Shown here in pieces: positions 54,340-64,000 of a stretch of 64,000 nt of DNA (position 1 is the stretch's first letter; the number at the start of each line of letters is the position of its first letter). The DNA is from Muscardinus avellanarius (Eukaryota; Chordata; Mammalia; Rodentia; Gliridae), in the NCBI GenBank assembly GCA_963383645.1, contig OY726565.1:30126034-30190033 (forward strand). The letters run 5' to 3'. The position numbers were made by a program, and so were the translations under genes. Under the pieces are notes generated by a model, which worked only from the letters and a program-made list of their open reading frames with translations, searched no databases and was not told where the DNA came from.

Positions 54340-55640
54340 ATTGTTTTGATACAGGATTTTCCAACCTATGTATTCAAAATATGTGAACAACAAATTTTCA
54401 AAGAGAAAGTTTCTAAGTGTTCAGTTAAATCAACCAAATGAGTTTTTATTTAGATTTGTAGCCTTTAAGTTATAAATTTTAATTGAACAGAAATCTTAAT
54501 TGAAAGATGATTACTTTTCACCAAAGTATCCAGTAAAATATATTCAATTTGGTAACTGGCCCATTATTTTCTAACTTGACTAATAAGTTCGCTTCTTTAG
54601 AAAAAAAAAAAAGCCCAAATTAGTGCTTTCTTCTCAATTTACAAATATCACAAATGAAATATTTTTTCAGCAGGGAGAAAGATTTAAGACTCTGTTCCTT
54701 CCTGGAAAGAAGTAGAAACACAAAGGTTATTTGCTGAAAATCTATACCTTTCTCAGGTTCTTGATGATACAAAAAAGGGGGGGGGCTCAAGAATATTTTT
54801 ACTGAGGGAGAAAAAAAATCTACATTCAGGGCCATTTTGTTGAAGATGCATTTCTTTAATTGTAACGGAGCACTAACAAATATTTTTCTGGACAGTAGGA
54901 AACTAGATGCTCAGACCTTGCCAGGTCACTTCTGCAACTTAATTGGCTCGTGCATAAACTTTAAAATGTCCCTTCCCTTAAACTATTCCAGTCTAAACAT
55001 ATCACTGACTAACCATGCATGTGCAACCCAAATGTCAGCATTCCCCACCAGCTTAGTAAAGTGTTTTCTTATAAGGAAAACTTGGGAATTCGTATTCCAC
55101 TGAGATTGTTTCCATCTAAAAACATTAACACTGACTAATCTTGAAAAAATTTCACTTTATAAGAGAAACACAAGATTTTGTCTCATTTAAGAAGTCTGTG
55201 GCCCATTTGAAGGAATTCCAATAAGCAATCCTATATAAGTTAAAATATAAAAATATGATATTTAATTGAGCCAAATAAGCTTCTCTTCATTTTATTTGCA
55301 AATTAATTTAGAAAAATAGTTTGCTTATTTTCATTTAAAATAAGCTTATGGAAGATAAATTTCCCTCTCAAGATCTAATTTTCAATCTTACTGTTATAAC
55401 ATGAGGGACCTTGGTGCTATACTTAACATTTCTGTGTGTCCATGCCTAATGCCTCAGCCCACAATATTAAAGCTCAGGTCACTGATTCAAACTTTCTAAG
55501 AAATCAGCAGTGATTTTAAATTTGTTTGGATTGACTTTGACTTAATAATAAACTTTTCTACAGTTTCGCCTCAAGTATCATTTAGACTGGAGGTTTACAT
55601 AAGCACTTAAAAGAGATTCATAGCAAGCTGACAAAGCAAG
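54340..55640. other. 1.3 kb AT-rich non-coding DNA
   Basis: No supported gene. An 88-codon plus-strand frame at 54837-55103 has no domain I recognise. Confidence 0.45.
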
Positions 55641-56329
55641 TAGTATATAGAAAAGTCCAGCCATAATGTCAAATAATATGTCATTAAAGTGAATTAGAGA
55701 AGTTTGCTAAAGGGAGGTCCAGAGATTTTGTGTCCAGAGCACAGAGAAAAGAGAAAACAAGCAACAGTTATTTAATGAACAGGAAAACCAATCACCAAGA
55801 AAATTTCCAAATTGAAACAAGAAGAGAAAAAACATGAAAAAGTCATAATAGAGTGTGAATTATATAGACTATAGTGTACATGCAAACATGTGTTATCTGT
55901 GTCACTTGTGGATAAAAAAGTGTAACATAATAGTTAAAGAGAAATGATTTAAAGAGCAAGATAAAAAATATAAAAAATTAAAACTACTAAGGTCAAGAAC
56001 AAAAAGGGAGGTTCTGCAGACCTTCTGGAGATAAAACGGGTTATGTGGTAATATTATGAACAACTATATTCTGACAACTTAGAAAAAAGTGGATAAATTC
56101 CTAGAAAGACAAATTATCAAAACCAACTAAGAAGTAATAAAACCCCGAATAGGCCTATAACATGTAGAGAGATTCAATTATTATTTCTAAAACCTCTCAA
56201 AAAGAAAATCCCAGACCCTAAAATCTTCCCTGACAATTTTTATCATATAATTAAAAAAATACTACTTCTTCACAAATACTTTCATAAAATAAAAGAGAAA
56301 TAATTACCAACTTATTGCTAAAAATATAT

Positions 56330-56497
56330 GGTGGTGCATGCTTATAATCCCAGCATTTAGGAGGATGTTACAGGAGGATCATGGTTCACAGCCAGTCTCA
56401 GCTACTTAGTGAAGCCCTGCAACTCAGTGAGACCCTGTTTCAAAATAAAGAATTTTAAAAATAGAGCTGGGGGTGTATCTCGGAGGATTCCATTCCC

Positions 56498-56501
<4 letters not shown>
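56330..56501 (+). repeat. B1-dID SINE
   Basis: GGTGGTGCATGCTTATAATC, CAGTCTCAGCTACTTAGTGA, the linker, and GAGCTGGGGGTGTATCTCGG. Confidence 0.9.

Positions 56502-56580
<79 letters not shown>
56502..56580. repeat. (CA)n then (TA)n microsatellite
   Basis: About 21 CA and 16 TA dinucleotides at a SINE tail. Confidence 0.95.
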
Positions 56581-56583
<3 letters not shown>

Positions 56584-56894
56584 TTATGTATATATGGGGA
56601 AAAAATATATATATATGGAAAAATCCTAACAAACTGAATGTAGAAAACTATAAAATGGATTGTGATCAAGTGAGATTTACTGCAAAAATGCAAATTTAGT
56701 TTAACACTCAAAACTTAATTATTATAATATGCTATATTAATAAAAAGTATAAAAACTTTTTATTATCATTTCAATAGGCACAGAAAAAGCATTTGATGCA
56801 ATTTAGCCCAATCACTCTAGTCATAAAGTCAAGTAGTTCAAGAAACTCCAAGTAAATCAAATATAAACAAATATATGCCTAGGCACATTTTTAT

Positions 56895-57075
56895 GGAATT
56901 TAATTTTATATATTTTTATGGTGCATGGTAGTTTCCCATCATAATGTAGTTTAGAGTGATAGAGGCATATGCGTGCACACAGCATTTGGTGAGTTTCCCC
57001 TGTCTCTCTTCCCACTTCCTCCCCTTCTCCATATCTCCATATCTCCATATCCTCCCCATTCTCCATTGAGATTGG
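56895..57075 (-). mobile_element. LINE-1 3' end fragment
   Basis: The plus strand reads TTATGGTGCATGGTAGTTTC, CATCATAATGTAGTTTAGAG, GCATATGCGTGCACACAGCA, and a pyrimidine tract with a short CCATATCT repeat. Same family as 37725-38000. Confidence 0.75.
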
Positions 57076-57129
57076 TATCAAAGAGCTAACAATCAAAGAC
57101 AAAGGAAAAATAATAAATCATGCAAAAAG

Positions 57130-57420
57130 CACATTGAGATTGACTGACATCCCATTTTTACATAGAAAAGATGAAAATATAAATGCAGTTATGATACTAA
57201 AGTGCTAGGAAAAAAACTGCTTAACGTTCTTTACCCAGCAAAGAAAGCTTTTAAGATTAAGGTTAAATAAAGATGTTTCCAGATGAACAAGAACTGGAGG
57301 AACTATTTGCTAGAAAGCCTAAGGAAAAAATAGACATATAACTCTTCAGACAAAAACAAAATGATCCTAAATGAAACATGAAAATCCAGTATGGAATGAA
57401 GAACAATGGAAAGTATTCAT
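57130..57420 (+). mobile_element. LINE-1 ORF1 / HAL1 C-terminal fragment
   Basis: CTTTACCCAGCAAAGAAAGC followed by TTTTAAGATTAAGG and AACAAGAACTGGAGGAACTA is the coding remnant of the ORF1 C-terminal domain (a YPAK...FKI motif). Stops and frameshifts present. Confidence 0.55.
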
Positions 57421-57566
57421 TCATACTTACCCTTTGACCATAATTACTAAGCAGAATATATACGCATATCCTATGAACTAGTAACACCTCTTCTAGGTTC
57501 AATATCATTCGGAAGTGCAGGCTTATAAGCACAAAAATTTATGCATACATAGTATAAATATGACTA

Positions 57567-57567
<1 letters not shown>

Positions 57568-57640
<73 letters not shown>
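57568..57640. repeat. (AT)n then (AG)n microsatellite
   Basis: About 21 AT and 15 AG dinucleotides. The Ile-Tyr and Arg-Glu or Ser-Leu frames over it are spurious. Confidence 0.95.
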
Positions 57641-57641
<1 letters not shown>

Positions 57642-57919
57642 CACTAGAAAAAAATGGGCAAATATTGAAAAATTTAAGTAGAAGTTTTCCGGTGGCCTTT
57701 GCAAACCTATGTGGTGCTTCTATATTAGTTCCATGATAAATCAAGCTTGCAAGTGGCCCTTAAATGGTATAAAACTATTAGATTTTGACCTCTCTACTTT
57801 AAATACCTCTTTGAGAGTAAAGGGCCTAGTTACCTCTTTAAAAATAGGATTCAACACTGCTAGGTTTTCATATTAAAAAATAAATCTCCCAAATGTGATT
57901 TTCCTAAAATATATTTTTA

Positions 57920-58178
57920 ACAATTTTTTATTGAACATAGATAGTATACATTTACACTATATTTGGTGCCCTCTCCCCCCCCGCCCCCATTTTCTCTTCC
58001 CCCCTCCCACCAATGGTTGTCCAGGTTAACCATGTCTTATTCATAATTTTACACATGTTCAGGTATAAACCCACATTAATCAAGATCGGCCTTTCTCCTC
58101 TCCTATCTTTCCATTAAAACTTAGCTAGTATTTCCCTTCTAATATCTGGAGTCCCACTGGTATCCTTTGTGTTTTCTA
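57920..58178 (-). mobile_element. 3' UTR of the large LINE-1
   Basis: Antisense of the 3' UTR: TTTTTTATTGAACATAGATA, a C-rich run (57970-57990, G-rich on the sense strand) that could form a quadruplex, then text leading into the ORF2 stop. Its sequence differs clearly from the 3' UTR of the elements at 37725 and 38910, so at least two L1 3'-end lineages are present. Confidence 0.7.
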
Positions 58179-61100
58179 GTTTGGGCATATTAGAGGAAAC
58201 ATGTGTATCTTCTCCTTCTGTGCTTGGCTGATCTCACTTAACATGATGCTCTCCAGGGCTTTCCATCTTCTTGCAAATGATATAATTTTGTTCTTCTTTA
58301 TGGCTGAATAGAATTCCATTGTGTGTATTTCCCAGAGTTTTGCTATCCATTCATCTGTTGATGGTGATCTGGGTTGGTTCCATATTTTGGCTATTACAAA
58401 TTGTGCTGCTATGAACATAGGTATGCATATGTTGCTGTATTTCTCTGAATTCAACCCCTTTGGAAAGATACCCAGGAGTGGTATAGCTGGATCATATGGT
58501 GGATCTATTCCCACCTTTCTTAGGAATCTCCACACAGATCTCCATAGTGGCTGAACTAGTTTGCACTCCCACCAACAGTGTAAAAGAGTTCCTCTTTCCC
58601 CAAATCCTCGCCAGCATTTGTTGTTGTTTGATTTCTTTATGCTTGCTACTCTGACTGGGGTTAGATGGAATCTCAGTGTAGTTTTGATTTGCATCTCCCT
58701 GATGGCCAGTGATGAAGAACATCTTTTCATGTATCTATTGGCCCTTTGTATCTCTTCTTTTGTGAAGTGTCTATTTAGTTCATTTGCCCATTTCTTGATT
58801 GGGTTGTTTGTTTTGCTAGTGTAGAGTCTTTTGAGCTCTTTGTATACTCTGGATATTAGCCCCCTATCAGAATGGTGGCTGGTAAAGATCCTTTCCCATT
58901 CTGTGGGCTTCCTCTTTAGGTTATTGATAGTTTCCTTTGATGAGAAGAAACTTTTTATTTGATATTATCCCACTTGTTTATTCTTGCTTTAATTTCCTGA
59001 GCTTTGGAGGTTTTGTTGAGAAAGTTACTGCCTGTGCCAATATGTTGTAGTGTTGAACCTATGTTCCCTCTACTAACTTCACAGTCTCAGGTCTAATTTC
59101 TAAGTCTTTGATTCATCTTGAGTTGATTCCTGTGTTAGGTGAGATATAGGGGTTTAGATTCATCTTTTTACAAATGGTTAGCCAGTTTTCCCAGCACCAC
59201 TTGTTGAAAAGTCTGTCTTTTCTCCAGCATATGTGTTTGGCCCCTTTGTCAAAGATTAATTGACTAAAGATGTGTGGGTTTGTTTCTGTATCTTCTATTC
59301 TAATCCACTGGTCAGTATATCTGTTTTTGTGCCAGTACCATGCTGTTTTTACTACTATTGCTCTATAGTATAGTTTGAAGTCTGGGATTGTAATGCCTCC
59401 TGCGTGTTTCTTGTTATTGAGAATTGCTTTGGCTATTCTAGGTCTTTTCTTTCTCCATATGAAGTTCATGATTGATTTTTCTAGGTCTCTGAAGAATGTC
59501 ACTGGTATTTTAATGGGAATTGCATTGAACCTATAGATCAGTTTCGGCAGAATGGCCATTTTTATGATATTTATTCTGCCTATGAGCACGGGAGATCTTT
59601 CCATCTTCCAAGGTCTTCTTCTATTTCTTTCTTTAATGTTTTATAGTTTTTGTTGTAGAGGTCTTTTACATCTTGGGTTAGGTTTATTCCTAGGTATTTT
59701 ATTGGTTTTGAGGTTATAGTGAATGGAATTGTTGTTTTTGTTTCCTTCATTGTGGGTTCGTTGTTGGCATAAAGAAAGGCCACTGATTTCTTTAGGTTGA
59801 TTTTGTAACCTGCGACTTTGCTGAATTTGTCAATCAGCTCCAGAAGTCTTTTGGTTGAGTTCTTTGGGTCTTCCAGATAAAGGATCATGTCATCTGCGAA
59901 TAAGGATAATTTTACTTTCTCTCTTCCTATGTAGATTCCTTTGATTTCCTTCTCTTGTCTGATTGCTGCAGCAAGAGTCTCAAGGACTATATTGAAAAGG
60001 AGTAGTGATAGTGGGCATCCTTGTCTTGTTCCTGACTGTAGCGGAAATTCTTGCAGTTTTTCCCCATTCAATATAATGTTGGCTTTGGGTTTGCAGTATA
60101 TTGCCTTGAAGATGTTGAAGTACTTTCCTTCTATCCCAATTTTTTGCAGTGTTTTTAACATAAATGGGTGTTGGATTTTGTCGAATGCTTTTTCAGCATC
60201 TATTGCTATGATGATGTGGTTTTTGTTCTTGGTTCTATTTATGTGGTGAATAACATGTATGGATTTGCGTATGTTGAACCAGCCTTGTTTTTCTGGGATG
60301 AAACCGACTTGGTCATGGTGTATTATTCTCTTGATATAGTTTTGAATGCGTATAGCTAGTATTTTGTTTAGAATTTTTGCATCTATGTTCATTAAGGATA
60401 TTGGTCTGTAGTTTTCCTTTCTTGAGGTATCTTTATTTGGTTTGGGGATTAATGTGATACTGGCCTCATAGAAGGAATTTGGAAGAGTTCCTTCTCTTTC
60501 AATTTCCCAGAACATGTTATGAAGTATTGGTATTAGTTGTTCACTGAAGGTTTTGTAGAATTCAGCTGGGAACCCATCTGGGCCTGGGGATTTCTTTGGT
60601 GGAAGAATTTTTATTGCCATTTCTATTTCTTTGGTTGTTATTGGTTGGTTTAGGCTTGCTATGTCCTCTTGATTGAGTGTAGGAAGGTTAACTGTGCTTA
60701 GAAATCTGTCAATTTCATCCAGGTTTTCAAGTCTGTTGGAGTATAAATTTTTTAAGTAGTTTCTGATAATATTTTGAATTTCTTCCCTATGTGTGGTGAT
60801 ATCTCCTTTTTCATTTCTAATTTTGATAATTTGAGTTGATTCTCTTTTTCTTTTGGTTAGGTTGGCCAGGGGTTTATCAATTCTATTAATCTTTTCAAAG
60901 AACCAACTTTTTGTTTTATTGATTCTTTGAATTGTTTTTTTGTTCTCTATTTCATTTATTTCTGCTCTAATTTTGATGATTTCTTGTCTTCTGCTGGCTT
61001 TGGGAATAGACTGTTGCAGAATTTCTAGATCCTTGAGTTGTGTCATTAAACTTTCCTCTTAGTACTGCCTTCATGGTGTCCCATAGGTATTGGTAGGTTG

Positions 61101-61944
61101 TGTCTCTGTTTTCGTTTGTTTCCATAAATTTCTTTATATCTTCCCTACTTTCTGTTCTTACCCATTCGTCATTCAATAGTGTATCATTCATTCTCCATGA
61201 ATTTGAATACTTTCTTTTGAGTTTCCTGTTGTTGATTTCTACTTTTATTCCATTGTGGTCTGAAAAGATGCATGGAATTATATTGCATTTTTTGAACTCA
61301 CTGGTATTTTCTTTGTGTCCCAGGATGTGGTCTATTTCAGAGAAGGTTCCATGGGCTGCTGAGAAGAAAGTGTATTCTGTAGTTTCTGCTTGAAATACTC
61401 TGAAAATGTCTATTAGGTCCATTTGGTTTATGGTTTCCTTTAGTTCTAAAGCGTCTTTACTCATCTTTTGCCTTGAAGATCGATCCAGTGGTGTGAGAGG
61501 CGTATTAAAGTCTCCCAGAATTATTGTATTTGGGTCTACTTGGGATCTTATGTCCATAAGGGTTTGTTTTACAAATGTGGTTGCACCCATATTTGGGGCA
61601 TAAATATTTACTATCATTATATCTTCTTGGTGTATTGTTCCTTTTAATAAAAGGAAGTGCCCTGATTTGTCTCTTTTGATGTGTTTTAGTTTAAAGTCTG
61701 TTTTGTTGGATATCAGGGTTGCTACCCCTGCTCTTTTTTGGTCACTGGTGGCATGGTATATCTTTTTCCATCCTTTCACCTTCAGCCTGTGAATGTCTTT
61801 GGCTGTGAGGTGAGTTTCTTGCAGACAGCATATATTTGGATTATGTTTCCTAATCCACATTGCCAGTCTATGTCTTTTGATTGGTGAGTTAAGTTCTTTG
61901 ACATTAAGAGATATTACTGAAATATGATTTTTGTTTTCTGCCAT
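58179..61944 (-). pseudogene. LINE-1 ORF2 (endonuclease-reverse transcriptase), frameshifted
   Basis: ORF2p nicks target DNA and copies the element RNA (target-primed reverse transcription). From the ATG at 61944 a 325-codon frame holds the APE-type endonuclease. All the catalytic and binding residues known for human L1 are present at the same numbers: N14, E43 (QETH), Y115, D145 and N147 (GDFN), T192, D205, and S228-D229-H230. A deletion of about 50 bases and a frameshift near 61030 separate it from the reverse-transcriptase frame (59580-61046). That frame has [25 protein letters not shown] and the catalytic [11 protein letters not shown] (59870-59905). Further frameshifts near 59590 and between 59113 and 58730 break off the C-terminal part, which still contains [13 protein letters not shown] of the zinc-knuckle-like region. 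Not functional as it stands. Confidence 0.9.
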
Positions 61945-61989
61945 TTTGTGTTCTGTCTACTCTTGGGTGGTGTGATCTTTCTTCTTTAC

Positions 61990-62962
61990 TTAAATGGCCC
62001 ACTTATTAACTTCCTCTCTTCTCTGATTCTGAAGTCTGCTTCTTTTTTCTTCCTTATGGTTTATTTCTTTAAGAATTTTCTCTAGTGTTGGCTTTGAATT
62101 CATGAATTTTTTGAGATTCTTTTTATCCTGAAAGACTTTGATTTCCCCATTGATCTTGAATAGTAGTTTTGCTGGATAGATGAGCCTTGGTTGGAAGTTA
62201 TTTTCTTCCAGAGTCTGAATCACGTCATACCAGTCTCTCCTAGCATTCCTGGGTTGTATAGTCTGGGGTGATTCTTATTGTTTTGCATCTATATGTCACC
62301 CGTCCTTTTGTTCTCACTGCTTTTAAGATTCCTTCCTTGGCCTCTATGCTGGTCAATTTGGTTATTATGTGGCGTGGAGTGGTTTTTCTTTGGTCCTATC
62401 TCAGTGGAGTTCTGTATGCCTCCTGGACTTGAAGATTCAAGTCTCTTTCCATATTTGGAAAATTCTATGAGATTATTTCCTTGAAGATATTACAGATGCC
62501 CTTGGTCTGTACCTCTATCCCTTCCTCAATGCCTATTATCCATAAATTAGGGCGCTTCATATTATCCCATAATTGCTGGATGTTTAGGTTTTGTTGCTGT
62601 AAAGATTTCTGTATATCGCTGACTGTGTTTTCGGTTTGGGATATACTGTCTTCTAATATTGATATTCTCTTTTCCATTTCATCTAATCTTCCGGAATTTC
62701 TTTCTATTGCTGTCTTCAATTCACTTTTTGCCTCTTTCATTTCATTCCAGACCTCTTTCTGATTCTTTTTTAGTGTTTCTAGTTCACCTTTAACTTTCTC
62801 TATACTTGTTTTAAATCCTTTCATCATATTGAACAACAAGATTCTGAACTCCCCTTCTTGCATTTCTAGTAGGTCAGTATTCGTGATTTCTGCTGTCTCT
62901 TCATAATTCCTGGTTCTCATATTTACAGCATTCTCTGTCCTGTTTTTCTGATTTCTACCCAT
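61990..62962 (-). pseudogene. LINE-1 ORF1 (RNA-binding protein), broken
   Basis: The 165-codon N-terminal frame (62465-62962) has a Lys/Glu-rich coiled coil (RLDEMEKRISILEDSISQ) and the start of the RRM (RPNLWIIGIEEGIEVQTKG). The C-terminal domain continues in another frame at 61990-62223 (NFQPRLIYPAKLLFKINGE, then LEKILKEIN). The 240 bases between them are decayed. The gap to the ORF2 ATG is about 45 bases, as expected in L1. ORF1p normally forms trimers that coat the L1 RNA. The N-terminus differs from that of the ORF1 at 33573. Confidence 0.85.
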
Positions 62963-63514
62963 CGTTCGTGAGTAATGTGCTTAGTCAAATCTTAATATTA
63001 GGAGTTTAGGGGTATTGGCTAGTCAGCAGAGCCTTTCCAGTGTTGAGGGCGAGTGATGTGTGAGGAGCTGGGGTGATTGGTAAAGGAGTCGGATTAGGTA
63101 GAGGATATGTTAGGTTGAGAAAGACTTTAAGTATGGTAAGGTAATAACTTGCTAGGAATGAGAGAGAGTTAACTACTAGGACTCTTGTCGTTAGTAGAAT
63201 AATTATGGATATAAGAAATACTTTGAGTATTAAACCAGGATGTATATTATGGGGAAAAGTTTTGGGGGAGAAAAGTATGTAGGTTAGTGTAGGAAGGTTT
63301 ATAAATAGGGATGATGGAAGGAGCAGACAGACATAAAAAAAAAAAAAGAATCCACACAAGATACCAAGACTATTATGTAATCCAAGAAAAAGAAAGGAAA
63401 ACCAATCAAAGGAGGAGAATGAAAAAAAAAGGAAGGAAAGAGGAAGAAAGGGGAAAAAAGAACAAGAATAAGATAAAAGGAACTAGCAGCTGTGTGAAAT
63501 AAAAAAATAAGGCA

Positions 63515-63570
<56 letters not shown>

Positions 63571-64000
63571 CCAACAAGTTAGAGTAAAAGAAGTGTGGGT
63601 TAAAAGAAAAAAAAAATAAAACAGCAATAACCATACCAAAACAAAAGCACTGTAACAGCAAAATAAAACAAAACATCCACATTAAAAGTAAAACAAACAG
63701 TCCTCCTTATTTACGCATATGGGGTCAGGTCCATATAATATGTGCGTATCTTATTGCTTTGGTAGCTTTCAGAATACCTTCCAATGTCTCTTAGTTTTCT
63801 TTGTACTCTATTTTTATCTTCTTAGGTCACTCTGGATGTTTGGACACCTTTCTCTCCTGTAGCTGCTTTAGGTTTATGTGTCCGGATGTCTGGTTTCACT
63901 GTTATTTGATTCTGTATAATTCACAGGTTCTGCGAAATTCTACCTGTGGTCAGCACCACTGCATCACCACCCTAGCCTCCAGCCTGTGCTTCCCTACAGC
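62963..64000 (-). promoter_or_regulatory. Probable 5' UTR of the large LINE-1, runs off the window
   Basis: No ORF. Antisense non-coding sequence follows the ORF1 start. The last 200 bases (TTCTACCTGTGGTCAGCACC and neighbours) look like L1 5'-UTR sequence but the true 5' end is beyond the window. A purine-rich stretch (63330-63480) and a (TA)n tract interrupt it, so part of the region could be unrelated. Confidence 0.4.
63518..63564. repeat. (AT)n microsatellite
   Basis: About 23 AT dinucleotides. Confidence 0.95.

Larger units (their letters stand above)
55960..56860 (+). mobile_element. Old LINE-1 ORF2 fragment with SINE insertion
   Basis: Sense landmarks of an old L1: CTAGAAAGACAAATTATCAA, AAAATCCCAGACCCTAAAAT, GATCAAGTGAGATTTACTGC, and AATAGGCACAGAAAAAGCAT then TTGATGCAATT. 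Stops and indels throughout. A SINE with microsatellite tail interrupts at 56326-56620. Confidence 0.65.

Noticed and set aside
58176..62962. Plus-strand frames such as 59941-60249 and 62481-62762 as genes
   Set aside because: They are antisense shadows of LINE-1 ORF2 and ORF1.

Overview
This window is mammalian, most likely from a sciuromorph rodent (squirrel, mountain beaver or dormouse group). The main evidence is about 35 copies of a dimeric SINE: a B1-like (7SL-derived) left part, an A-rich linker and an ID-like (tRNA-derived) right part, the layout known as B1-dID. A few old ID monomers, rodent-type LINE-1, and old mammalian repeats (MIR, L2, MER5-like, MaLR-like) fit this. Species cannot be fixed from the sequence alone.

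I see no host protein-coding exon or structural RNA gene that I can support. Nearly all long open reading frames are frames through repeats: the 396-, 509- and 352-codon frames at 19.8-21.5 kb are translations of a GGA/GAA microsatellite, and the Pro/Ala-rich frames at 29-31 and 51-53 kb are translations of a 50-bp minisatellite. The real coding relics are LINE-1 ORF1/ORF2.

Layout. 0-5.4 kb: AT-rich non-coding DNA with SINEs and one MER5-like element. 5.8-6.3 kb: a solo LTR with TG...CA ends and a 4-bp target duplication. 6.3-18.7 kb: non-coding DNA, MIR and L2 relics, SINEs, and an old direct duplication (10.1-10.86 and 15.23-15.77 kb). 18.7-21.4 kb: two SINEs whose tails became purine microsatellites, one 1.5 kb long. 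21.4-28.9 kb: quiet AT-rich DNA. 28.9-31.7 kb: a composite VNTR retroelement, minus strand, with a perfect 14-bp target-site duplication. 32.5-36.5 kb: an ORF1-only LINE-1 (HAL1-like), an old antisense LINE-1, a LINE-1 3' end, two SINEs, and a polyadenylated transcript-like insert. 37.7-39.5 kb: a decayed LINE-1 with nested insertions. 39.6-51.1 kb: non-coding DNA with MaLR-like LTR, L2 and old LINE-1 fragments. 51.1-54.3 kb: a second copy of the composite element, inside a SINE. 55.6-57.4 kb: old sense LINE-1/HAL1 relics. 57.9 kb to the end: a nearly full-length LINE-1 on the minus strand with an intact endonuclease catalytic set but broken reading frames.

The most noteworthy system is the composite retroelement. 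Read on the minus strand it has a variable GC-rich 5' module, a unique segment, a roughly 1.5-kb VNTR of alternating 50-bp units, and a LINE-1-type 3' end with an A-rich tail. It has no reverse transcriptase. The architecture resembles primate SVA elements but the parts differ. One copy has a clear LINE-1-type target duplication, and the two copies carry different 5' modules. I infer a non-autonomous family mobilised by LINE-1.
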